A stretch of DNA of 64,000 nucleotides from Aldersonia kunmingensis. Its GTDB lineage: Bacteria > Actinomycetota > Actinomycetes > Mycobacteriales > Mycobacteriaceae. Position numbers and translations under genes: made by a program. Positions 17,666 through 26,464 of this stretch are shown here, piece by piece. Under the pieces are notes generated by a model that was not told where the DNA came from, ran no database searches, and saw nothing but the letters and a program-made list of their open reading frames with translations. Within the stretch, counting starts at the first letter, position 1, and each line of letters starts with the position of its first letter. Location: NCBI RefSeq assembly GCF_001646865.1, contig NZ_LRRB01000081.1, forward strand, positions 1 to 64,000, in the 5' to 3' direction.

Positions 17666-18610
17666 ATGACTCGCGCGCTCCGGTTGGGCGTGCTCGCCAC
17701 CGCGATGGCCGCAGTACTTCAGGGCGGTGTTGTCGCGACCGCACACGCCGATCCCGCACCTGAACTGCCACTTCCCGTGCCCAACCAGTTCCTCATCGAT
17801 GCGATCCGGGGCGCGCTGCAGGGTCCTGCCGCAAGCCCACCGGGGACCAACGACTGGTCATGCAAGCCCTCGGCCGCGCACCCCGAGCCGGTCATCCTTA
17901 TCCATGGCTTCCTCGCCAACCGCAACGACAATTGGCAGACCTACGGACCGCTGCTCAAGAACAGCGGGTACTGCGTGTTCGCGCTCACCTACGGCTCCCC
18001 CGATGGCAACCCCGATGCGCTGATCGGCGGACTGGCACCGATGGAGACCAGCACGGCAACGCTGGATGCGTTCGTCGACCGGGTGCGTCAGGCGACCGGC
18101 GCGCCGAAGGTCGCACTGGTCGGGCACTCCGAGGGCGCAACCATGCCCTATTGGTACATCAAGTCCGGTGGTGCGCCGAAGGTCTCGAAGATGATCGGAC
18201 TAGCGCCTGCCGTCCACGGCCTCGGCGGCCAGGAACTCGCTGCCACCGGCATCGACACCGGGTCCGCCGGCGATCCGTCGGCGTTCCAGTTCCTCGCCAC
18301 GTCCCCGTTCATTCGGCAACTCAACGCGGGCGGGATCACCGTGCCCGGCGTCGCGTACACGCAGATCGTCACCCGCTACGACGAAATGATCCTCCCGTAT
18401 ACGGCGGGGATCATCACCGAACCGGGCTCGATCAACCACACCGTCCAGGACTTCTGCCCCCAGGACTTCGCCGACCACCTGTCGATCAACTCCGACCCGA
18501 CGACGGCCCAATTGGTCCTCAACGCACTCGATCCCGCAAACACGCGGCCCGTTCCCTGCACCCTGGTGTTGCCGGCGATTGGAGTGCCGCCGAGCGGTTT
18601 GGGTGGGTAG
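17666..18610 (+). CDS. Secreted triacylglycerol lipase/esterase (lipase class 2 type)
   Basis: A 314-residue exported alpha/beta hydrolase. The signal peptide (MTRALRLGVLATAMAAVLQG) ends at AHA-DP. Mature features are an oxyanion HGF, the nucleophile elbow Gly-His-Ser-Glu-Gly, paired Cys residues (SCKPSA and YCVFAL; DFCPQD and VPCTLV) suggesting extracellular disulfides, and a late His in NHTVQDFC or DHLSIN. ATG 17666 is preferred over 17630 because AGGAAG precedes it and the signal peptide then starts normally. It probably hydrolyses external lipids. Confidence 0.85.
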   Translation: MTRALRLGVLATAMAAVLQGGVVATAHADPAPELPLPVPNQFLIDAIRGALQGPAASPPGTNDWSCKPSAAHPEPVILIHGFLANRNDNWQTYGPLLKNSGYCVFALTYGSPDGNPDALIGGLAPMETSTATLDAFVDRVRQATGAPKVALVGHSEGATMPYWYIKSGGAPKVSKMIGLAPAVHGLGGQELAATGIDTGSAGDPSAFQFLATSPFIRQLNAGGITVPGVAYTQIVTRYDEMILPYTAGIITEPGSINHTVQDFCPQDFADHLSINSDPTTAQLVLNALDPANTRPVPCTLVLPAIGVPPSGLGG

Positions 18611-18625
18611 CGCGGTTCGTTCGAC

Positions 18626-20233
18626 CTAACCCGCGACGGTGGCCTTCGCCCAGCCGTAGTCGGCCTTGCCGGCCGGGGTCCGCTTGACCTCGTCGACGAA
18701 CGAGACCTTGCGCGGGATCTTGTAGCCGGCGAGCGATGTGCGGCAGTGGTTCTGGATGTCCTCGAGTGTGAGCTCAGGGGTATCGGGATAGGTCGCGATC
18801 ACCGCTGCCACCTGTTGGCCCATGCGCTCGTCGGGAATCGGAACGACGAGCGCATCGAAAACCGACGGATGCGCGTGCAGTGCGGCCTCGACCTCTTCGG
18901 CGAAGACTTTCTCGCCGCCCGTGTTGATACATTGCGAGCCGCGGCCGAGGAAGACGATGGTGCCGTCGGCCTCGATCTTGCCCATATCGCCGAGCACCGA
19001 CATTCGGACGCCGTCGGCGCGAGTGGGGAAAGTCCGTGCGGTCTTTTCCTCGTCCTTGTAGTAACCGAGTGGGACGCCACCGATCCGGGCGATGTAGCCG
19101 ATGTCGTCCGAACCGGGCGCGATCTCGTTCAGCGCCTCGTCCACCAGGATCATCTTGGGGGAAGGCGGCATTCGGAGGGTGCCGGCCTCGTCGATCGTGA
19201 AGGCGCCATCGTTGCCCGATTCCGAAGCGCCGAAGTTGTCGCGCAGCAGTAGATCCGGCTTCACAGCAAGCATGCGGTCACGGACGCTGGTCGACCAGAG
19301 CGCCCCGCCCGAGGTGACCGAGAACAGCGAGCCGAAGTCGACCTCACCCTGCCTGCGTTCCATCTCATCGACCAGCGGCAGACCCATCCCGTCGCCGACG
19401 ATAAGGATCACATTCAGTGATTCCTTCTCGATCGCGTCGACGACCGTCGCCGGAATGAAATCGCGCTGGAGGACGACACGGGCACCGAGCGTGAAGAAGG
19501 TGAACAGGGAGTACAGCGCGGCACCGTGCATCAGCGGCGCCGCAATGAGGAATGCCATTTCCGGGAATTCCTTTGCCGCCTCCGCGATCTCGGCAAGGTC
19601 GCGCCGTGGTTCGTCGCCGTACGGATTTCCGCCGGACAGCGGCTTACGGAAGAAGTCGTCGTGTCGCCACATGACGCCCTTGGGGTATCCGGTGGTTCCA
19701 CCCGTGTAGAGCAGGTAGAGATCATCGCCGCTACGAGCGGCAAATTCTGCGACAGCGGGTAGCTCGTGCGCGCGGCCGAAAGCGACGACGGATACGCCGC
19801 GAGCCTCTGCGGCCGCTCGAAGAGCGGCGGTCGTTTCCCCAACCACGATCACCGTGCGGAGCACCGGGCACTGATCGAGGATCGTTGCGAGCACGTTCTG
19901 ATGTTCGGCAACTTCGACCACGACGGCGACCGAGTCGGAGTTGGTGAAGATGTACTGAAGTTCGGCAGGCGTATACCGGTAGTTGACGTTGATCGGCACC
20001 GCGCGGATCTTGATCAGGCCCAGGATGCTGGTGACGTGCTCGACGCTGTTCTTCAGGAACAGGGCGACGTGCTCGCCCGCCGAGACGCCGGCCTCTGCGA
20101 ACATCGCCGCGGTCTTGTTTGCCTCGCCGCTCAACGCCGCGTACGAGATGTTCTCACCCTCGTAGCTCAGCGCGACGCGGTCTGGCACTGCGGCAGCAGT
20201 CGCTTCGAAGACGTCCGCAAGGTTGAACTGCAT
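18626..20233 (-). CDS. Acyl-CoA synthetase (FadD-type, AMP-forming)
   Basis: A 535-residue ANL-superfamily ligase. The phosphate-binding loop is YTGGTTGYPKGVMW (residues 176-189). The adenine/hinge region includes GDMGKIEADG, and the catalytic Lys is in the C-terminal KRTPAGKADYGW. It activates a fatty or cyclic acid as its CoA thioester. The start at ATG 20233 is supported by AAAGGAAA immediately upstream. Neighbouring thioesterase remnant, TetR and monooxygenase/SDR/esterase genes suggest degradation of an alkyl or steroid-like substrate. It converges on the lipase with 15 bases between stops. Confidence 0.92.
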   Translation of the reverse strand: MQFNLADVFEATAAAVPDRVALSYEGENISYAALSGEANKTAAMFAEAGVSAGEHVALFLKNSVEHVTSILGLIKIRAVPINVNYRYTPAELQYIFTNSDSVAVVVEVAEHQNVLATILDQCPVLRTVIVVGETTAALRAAAEARGVSVVAFGRAHELPAVAEFAARSGDDLYLLYTGGTTGYPKGVMWRHDDFFRKPLSGGNPYGDEPRRDLAEIAEAAKEFPEMAFLIAAPLMHGAALYSLFTFFTLGARVVLQRDFIPATVVDAIEKESLNVILIVGDGMGLPLVDEMERRQGEVDFGSLFSVTSGGALWSTSVRDRMLAVKPDLLLRDNFGASESGNDGAFTIDEAGTLRMPPSPKMILVDEALNEIAPGSDDIGYIARIGGVPLGYYKDEEKTARTFPTRADGVRMSVLGDMGKIEADGTIVFLGRGSQCINTGGEKVFAEEVEAALHAHPSVFDALVVPIPDERMGQQVAAVIATYPDTPELTLEDIQNHCRTSLAGYKIPRKVSFVDEVKRTPAGKADYGWAKATVAG

Positions 20234-20395
20234 CGGTTTCCTTTCGTCGTCGACGCGATGTCGAAGAGATCGCCTCAACCTAGAACTTGTTCCACCTGTC
20301 CGAAAGTCTACGAACATCGTCCCGACCCGCCGCGTCGCGGCACGACGCGATCACTCCGATAGGACCGATCCGCGACTGTTCAGGGGCTCAGGCGG

Positions 20396-20799
20396 TCATG
20401 GGTTCAGTCGGCACACCATTGCAGTTGCGCGGACGTCCTCGCCGACGCAGGACCAGACGTTTATTTGCGAATCCGTGGTCTCGGTGCGGAGCGTCACCGA
20501 TTCCCCGAGCGTGATCGGCTTGCGATATTCGATGACTGCCCGGTACGGAGGTTCGGCGAGCTGAGGGTAATGGGCCAGCACCTCAGGTATGGCATGCCAA
20601 TAGGCCGAGTTGGTGACGTGCTCGAACGAGTCGATATCGGTGTGCCGCAGCGGAATGGATATTCATCGGCATCGACGGTGAATGTCTTGGGGAGACGCGG
20701 ACGCCATCTGAGCCGGTGGTTGTCGGTCGTCGTTGCCATCCTGTTGAAGAACTCGTCGGCCAACAGCGACGGGGCTGGTCCTTTCCTGAAAGAACGCAC
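20396..20799 (-). pseudogene. Truncated, frameshifted acyl-ACP thioesterase (hotdog) remnant
   Basis: Two reading frames together encode the C-terminal hotdog domain of a FatA-like thioesterase. From GTG 20799, frame one gives LLADEFFNRMATTTDNHRL and on to DADEYPFR. From about 20650, a different frame continues RHTDIDSFEHVTNSAYWHA and runs to 20396. The T/D-IDSFEHVTNSAYW stretch is the hallmark second-domain motif (RxTDxDxxxHVNNxxY). One base appears missing at about 20643-20652. The N-terminal hotdog domain (~120 residues) is absent, since the TetR gene starts where it should be. So this is a decayed fragment, or an assembly error plus truncation. Confidence 0.7.
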
Positions 20800-20805
20800 G
20801 ATTCG

Positions 20806-21408
20806 TCAGGACTGCAACTGCGCCGCGAGCTCCGGAGTGAGCGCCACCGCCGGCAGTGCCCGGAAGTTGAGCTCGATCAGCTCCTCACGAGTGATCTGCT
20901 TATCACGCAGCCAGCTGATCGTGGTCTCTTCGAGGAACGCGATCCAGCCGCGCACCGCCAGTTCCAACTGGGCGCGCCCTTCCACCGGGAATGGCAGGTT
21001 GTCCACGATGCGGGCCGCATTGGCCGTGCGGTTGGCCTCGAACACGGCGACAAACTCCGGATCCGCGCTGGCTGGGCCACGTAGCTGCGAGATATAAGCC
21101 TCGCGGTTCTCGACGACGTAATCGACGTAGCGCTCGATCGAATCGCGCAGCATGTCGAACGGTTCGAGATCGCGATTCGGCTCAGTCGCCTCGAGCAGCA
21201 TCTCGCTTGCGCGACGCACGATCGCGAGGTGGAAGTCGCGCTTGGAAGAGAAGTAGTGGAACAGCAGGCCCTTCGAGATGCCGGCTTGTTTGGCGATCTC
21301 GTCCACCGAAAGCGCCTCGAGTCCGCGCGACGCGAGCATCTCCACGCCCAGCTTGATCAGCTGCGCGCGGCGTGCCGCGGGGGCGAGTCGAACTCGTTTG
21401 ATGTCCAT
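20806..21408 (-). CDS. TetR-family transcriptional regulator
   Basis: A 200-residue repressor. The N-terminal HTH is AQLIKLGVEMLASRGL followed by VDEIAKQAGISKGLLFHYF, and the C-terminal helical ligand domain is typical of fatty-acid or xenobiotic sensors. ATG 21408 (MDIKRVRLAP) is preferred over the upstream in-frame start because the palindromic operator candidate covers the latter. It is divergent from the monooxygenase operon and separated by a perfect 16-bp palindrome, so it probably represses that operon and itself. Confidence 0.85.
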   Translation of the reverse strand: MDIKRVRLAPAARRAQLIKLGVEMLASRGLEALSVDEIAKQAGISKGLLFHYFSSKRDFHLAIVRRASEMLLEATEPNRDLEPFDMLRDSIERYVDYVVENREAYISQLRGPASADPEFVAVFEANRTANAARIVDNLPFPVEGRAQLELAVRGWIAFLEETTISWLRDKQITREELIELNFRALPAVALTPELAAQLQS

Positions 21409-21433
21409 CGGTTGCCACTCTAATTGAATCCAG

Positions 21434-21449
21434 GTCAATAGCTATTGAC
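21434..21449. promoter_or_regulatory. Perfect 16-bp palindrome, candidate TetR operator
   Basis: GTCAATAGCTATTGAC is its own reverse complement. It lies midway between the divergent TetR start (21408) and the monooxygenase start (21481). Size, symmetry and position are those of a TetR-family operator. Confidence 0.75.
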
Positions 21450-21480
21450 TACTACTCAGCAGTTCTCTACCCTACGTTAT

Positions 21481-23055
21481 ATGAGTCTTCCAGTTACAGA
21501 TAACTCTGCAGCCGCGGAATCCGTGCCCCGCCACGTACGCACGCTGATCATCGGAAGCGGCTTCGCCGGACTCGGCGCCGCGATCAAGCTGCAGCAGGAC
21601 GGCCATAGCGACTTCGTCGTACTCGAGCGGTCGAACGAGGTCGGCGGCACCTGGCGCGACAACACCTACCCCGGTGCGGCCTGCGACGTGCCGTCCCATC
21701 TGTACTCGTACTCCTTCGCGCTCAACCCGGACTGGACGCGCTCGTTCTCCGCCCAGGGCGAGATTCAGCGCTACATTGTGTCCGTCGCAGATAAGTACGG
21801 CGTGCGCGAGAAGCACGTCTTCGGTTGCGACGTCACCGGCGCCCGCTGGAATGCCGGCCGCGCGCACTGGGAGGTGGACACCACCGTCGGGTCCTACACC
21901 GCCGACTTCGTTATCAGTGCCGTCGGCGCACTGTGTGAGCCGGCGCTGCCCGATATCAAGGGCATCGATTCGTTCCAGGGCGAGATCTTCCACTCGTCGC
22001 GCTGGGACCACGATTCCGATCTCACCGGCAAGCGCGTGGCCGTGATCGGCACCGGCGCGTCGGCGATCCAGATCGTGCCGGCGATCGCACCCAAGGTCGC
22101 CCAGCTCGACGTTTACCAGCGCACCGCACCGTGGCTGTTGCCGCGCGGCGATCGCGCGTACACGCTGCCCGAGCGGCTCGCCTTCAAGCACCTCCCGGGT
22201 TTCCAGCGCCTGTCCCGATTCGGGATCTACGCCATGCGCGAGACCCAGGTGGTCGGCCTTGCCAAGGCGCCGACGTTCATGAAGCCGCTAGAGCTCGTTG
22301 CCCGCGCCAAGCTGCGCGCCGAGGTGCGCGACCCCGAGCTGCGCGCGAAGGTCACGCCGAACTTCAAGATCGGCTGCAAGCGCATGCTCATCTCGAACGA
22401 TTACTACCCCGCGCTCGGCCGGGAGAACGTCGATCTGGTCACCGCCGGCATTGCCGAGATCACCGAGAACGCCATCATCACCAAGGACGGCACGCTCCGC
22501 GAGGTCGACGCCATCGTCGTTGCCACCGGTTTCCATGTGACCGACTCCCCCACCTTCGAGACAATCACCGGCCGCGACGGGCGCACGCTTGCAGCGACTT
22601 TCGATGAGGGTGGGCAGCAGGGCTACAAGGGCACCACGGTCGCGAACTTCCCGAACATGTTCTTCCTGGTCGGACCGAACACCGGCCTCGGCCACACCTC
22701 GATGGTGTACATGATCGAATCGCAGATCAATTACGTGGCCGACGCGCTGCGAACGGCCGAGCGCAAGTCCGTGCGCACTGTCGAGGTACGCCGCGAGGCC
22801 CAGGACCGCTACAACCGCGACTTGCAGGAACGGCTTTCGAAGAGCGTCTGGATGAACGGCGGCTGCGCCAGCTGGTACCTGGACAAGCACGGCAACAACA
22901 CGACGCTGTGGCCGGGCTTCACCTTCGAATTCCGTAATATCACAAGGAATTTCGATCTCAGCGCGTACGAGACGACAACGGTCGCCGGTGGCGCCGATAT
23001 CATCGCGATCGGCGCGGACAGCAAGGACGACGATTCCAAGGTGGTTACTCGATGA
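21481..23055 (+). CDS. Flavin-containing Baeyer-Villiger-type monooxygenase (MymA/EthA-like)
   Basis: A 524-residue FAD/NADPH monooxygenase. The FAD-binding GxGxxG is Gly25-Ser-Gly-Phe-Ala-Gly30. The BVMO fingerprint FxGxxxHxxxW is Phe165-Trp175 (FQGEIFHSSRW). The NADP-binding GTGASA is at 190-195. It inserts oxygen next to a carbonyl or oxidises heteroatoms. The following SDR and HSL-type esterase could, in order, oxidise the alcohol and hydrolyse the ester formed. The same trio (mymA, sadH, lipR) is linked in M. tuberculosis, where the operon is tied to envelope lipids and acid stress. ATG 21481 is used because the longer frame starts inside the operator. Confidence 0.9.
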   Translation: MSLPVTDNSAAAESVPRHVRTLIIGSGFAGLGAAIKLQQDGHSDFVVLERSNEVGGTWRDNTYPGAACDVPSHLYSYSFALNPDWTRSFSAQGEIQRYIVSVADKYGVREKHVFGCDVTGARWNAGRAHWEVDTTVGSYTADFVISAVGALCEPALPDIKGIDSFQGEIFHSSRWDHDSDLTGKRVAVIGTGASAIQIVPAIAPKVAQLDVYQRTAPWLLPRGDRAYTLPERLAFKHLPGFQRLSRFGIYAMRETQVVGLAKAPTFMKPLELVARAKLRAEVRDPELRAKVTPNFKIGCKRMLISNDYYPALGRENVDLVTAGIAEITENAIITKDGTLREVDAIVVATGFHVTDSPTFETITGRDGRTLAATFDEGGQQGYKGTTVANFPNMFFLVGPNTGLGHTSMVYMIESQINYVADALRTAERKSVRTVEVRREAQDRYNRDLQERLSKSVWMNGGCASWYLDKHGNNTTLWPGFTFEFRNITRNFDLSAYETTTVAGGADIIAIGADSKDDDSKVVTR

Positions 23056-23876
23056 GCTCATTCACAGGCAAGGTCGCCGTCGTCACCGGCGCCGGCTCCG
23101 GAATCGGGCGTGCGCTCTCGGTCGAACTCGCGCGCCGCGGCGCCAAGCTCGCGATATCCGATATCGACACCGAGGGGCTCGCGGAGACCGCACGGCAGTG
23201 CGAAGCCATTGGCGCCGAGGTGAAGCAGGACCGGCTCAACGTCGCCGAGCGCGAGGCGGTGCTGCTCTACGCCGACGAGGTCAAGGCCCACTTCGGCAAG
23301 GTCAACCAGATCTACAACAACGCCGGCATCGCCCACCACGGCGAGGTGGAGACCACCGCGTTCAAGGACATCGAACGCATCATGGACGTCGATTTCTACG
23401 GTGTCGTGAACGGCACCAAGGCGTTCCTGCCGCACCTGATTTCGTCGGGCGACGGTCACGTCGTCAACATCTCCAGCCTGTTCGGCCTCATCGCGATTCC
23501 GGGCCAAAGCGCCTACAACGCAGCCAAGTTCGCGGTCCGCGGGTTCACCGAGGCGCTCCGGCAGGAAATGCTGATCAGCGGGCACCCGGTCAAGGTGACG
23601 TGTGTGCACCCAGGCGGCATCAAGACGGCGGTGGCCCGAAACGCGACGGTCAACGAGGGCGCCGACCAGGAGTCGTTCGCCCAGCTCTTCGACCGCAAGC
23701 TCGCGATTCACACGCCGGAGTACGCGGCGACGACGATCCTGGGCGCGGTCGAGAAGGGACACGGCCGTGTCCTGATCGGCTACGAGGCCAAGGCACTCGA
23801 CTTGCTCGTGCGCGCGACCGGGTCCTGGTACCAGCGCCTGGTGGCTTTCTCCACTAAGCGCCTGATCCCCCAGTAG
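23052..23876 (+). CDS. Short-chain dehydrogenase/reductase (SadH-like)
   Basis: A 274-residue classical SDR with the cofactor motif TGAGSGIG (residues 12-19), NNAG near 90, catalytic Ser in NISSL and Tyr155-x3-Lys159 (YNAAK). It overlaps the monooxygenase stop by ATGA. An Asp after the second strand (ISDID) argues for NAD rather than NADP (family rule). It probably oxidises or reduces the alcohol/ketone handled by the monooxygenase. Confidence 0.9.
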   Translation: MSSFTGKVAVVTGAGSGIGRALSVELARRGAKLAISDIDTEGLAETARQCEAIGAEVKQDRLNVAEREAVLLYADEVKAHFGKVNQIYNNAGIAHHGEVETTAFKDIERIMDVDFYGVVNGTKAFLPHLISSGDGHVVNISSLFGLIAIPGQSAYNAAKFAVRGFTEALRQEMLISGHPVKVTCVHPGGIKTAVARNATVNEGADQESFAQLFDRKLAIHTPEYAATTILGAVEKGHGRVLIGYEAKALDLLVRATGSWYQRLVAFSTKRLIPQ

Positions 23877-23897
23877 CGGTGCGCTAGGCTCCGCGAA

Positions 23898-24827
23898 ATG
23901 CGGACCCTGAACGTGCCCCTGCCGGTCGCAAAGGCAATGGCGCGCGGCGTACTCGGAAACATCCTCACCACCCGTTTCTCCTGGGCACGTCAGCGCTCGC
24001 TGATCGCGGGGATGGTGAAGATCATTCCGCTGCCGCCGGGCACAGAGGTCGAGCAATTGACGCTGGGTGGCCGCCCCGCCGACCGGGTCACCAACGGCAC
24101 CCCCACGGCCGGGATTGCCGTGCTGTATTTGCATGGCGGCGGCTACACCACCGCGTCACCGGCCAGCCACCGCTCGCTGGCGAGTTTGATCGCGCGTGAC
24201 ACCGGCGCGCCGGTCTACGTTCTCGACTACCGACTGGCGCCGGAGGACCCGTTCCCCGCGGGAGTGGACGATTCGATCGCGGCGTTCGTGGATTTGGTTG
24301 AGAACCACGGCTTCACACCCGATCGCATTGCGGTAGCGGGCGATTCGGCCGGCGGCGGGCTCACCCTCGCCGCCAGCCGCCGGCTCATCGACGACCGCGG
24401 CATGCGCCCGGCGGCTCTCGGGTTGCTTTCGCCGTGGGTGGATCCCGAGGCCGTCCTTCCCGGTTCCCGCGACACCCTGCTCAACGTTCCGTGGCTGCGA
24501 GCCTGCGCCGCCGCATACCGCGGATCGGCGAGCACCACCGACCCGGGCTACGCGCCGCTGCACGGCGACCTGTCCGGCCTGCCCGACACGCTGATTCAGA
24601 TCGGCACCACCGAGCTCTTCCATCCGCAGGCGCTGCGACTTGCCGCGAAGATTCAGGACGCCGGCGGCGACGTGACGCTGCAGGAGTTCCCCGTCCTCTG
24701 GCATGTCGCGCAGCTGCAGGCCGTGCAGATCAAGGAAGCGGCAGAGGCGGTCTCACAGTTCACCGATTTCCTGCGGGAGCGGCTACAGCCCGTGGATATC
24801 GAGCCAGGACCGGGCGACGTCGCCTGA
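23898..24827 (+). CDS. HSL-family alpha/beta hydrolase/esterase (LipR-like)
   Basis: A 309-residue hormone-sensitive-lipase-type esterase. The oxyanion motif is His79-Gly-Gly-Gly, the nucleophile elbow is Gly148-Asp-Ser150-Ala-Gly-Gly, and the late catalytic His is in FPVLWHVAQL. It follows the SDR by 21 bases and is presumably in the same operon, where it would hydrolyse the ester produced by the monooxygenase. Its last 45 bases overlap the convergent binding-protein gene. Confidence 0.9.
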   Translation: MRTLNVPLPVAKAMARGVLGNILTTRFSWARQRSLIAGMVKIIPLPPGTEVEQLTLGGRPADRVTNGTPTAGIAVLYLHGGGYTTASPASHRSLASLIARDTGAPVYVLDYRLAPEDPFPAGVDDSIAAFVDLVENHGFTPDRIAVAGDSAGGGLTLAASRRLIDDRGMRPAALGLLSPWVDPEAVLPGSRDTLLNVPWLRACAAAYRGSASTTDPGYAPLHGDLSGLPDTLIQIGTTELFHPQALRLAAKIQDAGGDVTLQEFPVLWHVAQLQAVQIKEAAEAVSQFTDFLRERLQPVDIEPGPGDVA

Positions 24828-25427
24828 CGATTCACCCGCCGCGACCGCGGCGGTCATCTCGGCCAGTCCGGCGGTGGTCAGTTCGCCCGCAACGATGTTG
24901 AGCCGCCGAATCTGATCCTCGGTGAGTGCGCCGGTGCGAAACACCGGCAGGACATTCTGGGCCGAGGTTTCATCTCGAGCATCGACCTGCGCCGCCGGTA
25001 CCTCGGCCATTGCGTAGTCCGAAACCGAGATCCCCTCGGGCAGAGAGCGATTCAGCTCGGTGTAGACATCGTCGGCGTCGGTGACATCGGCCGATGGGTG
25101 CAGGTAGGCCAAGTAGGCACCAGACTGCTCGGGCAACAGGGTGATTCGGCCGGAATCCAGTGCACCGAGGTACGTGGTGCGCTCCCCCAGCCCGAGGTCG
25201 GTGCGGACCTGTGCACCCGTGCCGCCTATCGCTCCCGCGTACAGCTCGGCAACGATTGCGCTTTCGGGCGAATCGGCCGAACCGACGACGATGACCTTGT
25301 CCTCCTGTGCGGCATCGACCGGTTCCACCGAACCGCATGCCGTTGCCGCCAGCACGGTGATCGGCACGACTGCCAATGCGAACCGCGCTACGGTGCCACG
25401 CCGCTTCGGCGTTCGATCCACGCTCAC
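24783..25427 (-). CDS. Shortened OpuCC/ProX-like substrate-binding lipoprotein paralogue
   Basis: A 214-residue lipoprotein. The signal (RFALAVVPITVLAATAC) has its lipobox Cys in AATAC-GS. The mature part starts VIVVGSADSPESAIVAEL, like the OpuC-type protein encoded divergently (VMIGSANFPESETVASIY). It rejoins it at SAQNVLPVFR against PAQNVIPVVR. About 100 residues that make the second lobe in the full-length paralogue are absent, so only half of the ligand cleft is present. GTG 25427 is chosen as the first start giving a normal lipoprotein signal. It may be an accessory or regulatory binding protein, or a decaying one. Confidence 0.65.
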   Translation of the reverse strand: MSVDRTPKRRGTVARFALAVVPITVLAATACGSVEPVDAAQEDKVIVVGSADSPESAIVAELYAGAIGGTGAQVRTDLGLGERTTYLGALDSGRITLLPEQSGAYLAYLHPSADVTDADDVYTELNRSLPEGISVSDYAMAEVPAAQVDARDETSAQNVLPVFRTGALTEDQIRRLNIVAGELTTAGLAEMTAAVAAGESSGDVARSWLDIHGL

Positions 25428-25500
25428 TATCCCGTCCCGTCGCTCGACCGGCGCTATGGTAGCCGAGAGGCGTTCCGACACGGGTTCGGAAAGGTTGGTC

Positions 25501-26454
25501 ATGGGGATTCGGTCACGACCCTGGTTCATCGCTCTCGCGATTTCGGCCATCGTCGCGGTATCCGGCGGCTGTGGCGATTCGGAAAGTCCGATCGGCGGGA
25601 ACGAAACCGGCACCAGCACCGATGCCACAAACTCGGTCATGATCGGTTCGGCGAACTTCCCCGAATCGGAGACGGTCGCGAGCATCTACGCCGCGGCATT
25701 GCGGGCCAATGGCTTCGATGTCAGTACCAAGCTGAATATCGGCAGCCGTGAGGCATACATGCCGGCGCTCAACGACGGATCCATCGACGTCATCCCTGAT
25801 TACACCGGAAACCTGCTGCTCTACCTCGATCCGAATGCCACCGCCTCGTCGTCCCCGGATGTCGCGGCAGCGCTCACCAAGGCGATCGGACCCGATCTCG
25901 TGCTCGGCACGCCTGCTCCGGGCGAGGACAAGGACGCCGTCGTGGTCACCAAGGAGACCGCCGACCGCTGGCAGCTCACCGCTATCGGCGATCTGGCGTC
26001 CCATTCGGCGGAGATCAAGTTCGCCGGCCCGCCCGAGTTCGCGGAACGTCCGGCGGGCCTTCCCGGACTCGCCGCGAAGTACGGCGTTATTGTCGCGCCG
26101 CAGAACTTCGTGCCGATCGCGGACGGAGGCGGTCCCGCGACTGTCGATGCGCTGGCCAAGGGCGACGTCACCGCGGCGAATATCTTCACCACGTCGCCGT
26201 CGATCAAGGAGAACAACTTCGTCGTTCTCGCCGACCCGGCAAACAACTTCCCCGCGCAAAATGTCATCCCCGTCGTACGCAACGAGAAGTACTCGCCGAA
26301 GCTGATGGCCGTGTTGAACGCGGTCTCGCAGAAGCTCACCACCGACGAGTTGATCGCGCTCAACACGCAGGTGTCCGGAGACAGCAAGACCGAGCCGGAT
26401 GACGCGGCACAGGAATGGATCCTGGCGCACCAGCTGGACAAACCGCTCGGCTGA
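25501..26454 (+). CDS. OpuCC-type osmolyte (glycine betaine/choline) binding lipoprotein
   Basis: A 317-residue exported lipoprotein: a short signal (WFIALAISAIVAVSGGC) with lipobox SGGC, then an OpuAC-type periplasmic-binding domain (VMIGSANFPESE, DVIPDYTGNLLLYLD, QNVIPVVRN). It would deliver glycine betaine, carnitine or choline to the downstream ATPase and two permeases, each linked by overlaps or a gap of about 10 bases. GAAAGG precedes ATG 25501. It lies 73 bases from the divergent shortened paralogue, so both probably share regulation, perhaps by osmotic stress. Confidence 0.88.
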   Translation: MGIRSRPWFIALAISAIVAVSGGCGDSESPIGGNETGTSTDATNSVMIGSANFPESETVASIYAAALRANGFDVSTKLNIGSREAYMPALNDGSIDVIPDYTGNLLLYLDPNATASSSPDVAAALTKAIGPDLVLGTPAPGEDKDAVVVTKETADRWQLTAIGDLASHSAEIKFAGPPEFAERPAGLPGLAAKYGVIVAPQNFVPIADGGGPATVDALAKGDVTAANIFTTSPSIKENNFVVLADPANNFPAQNVIPVVRNEKYSPKLMAVLNAVSQKLTTDELIALNTQVSGDSKTEPDDAAQEWILAHQLDKPLG

Positions 26455-26464
26455 TCGTCCGGCA

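Noticed and set aside
23058-24134. 358-codon minus-strand frame opposite the SDR
   Set aside because: Antisense shadow of a clear SDR and esterase.
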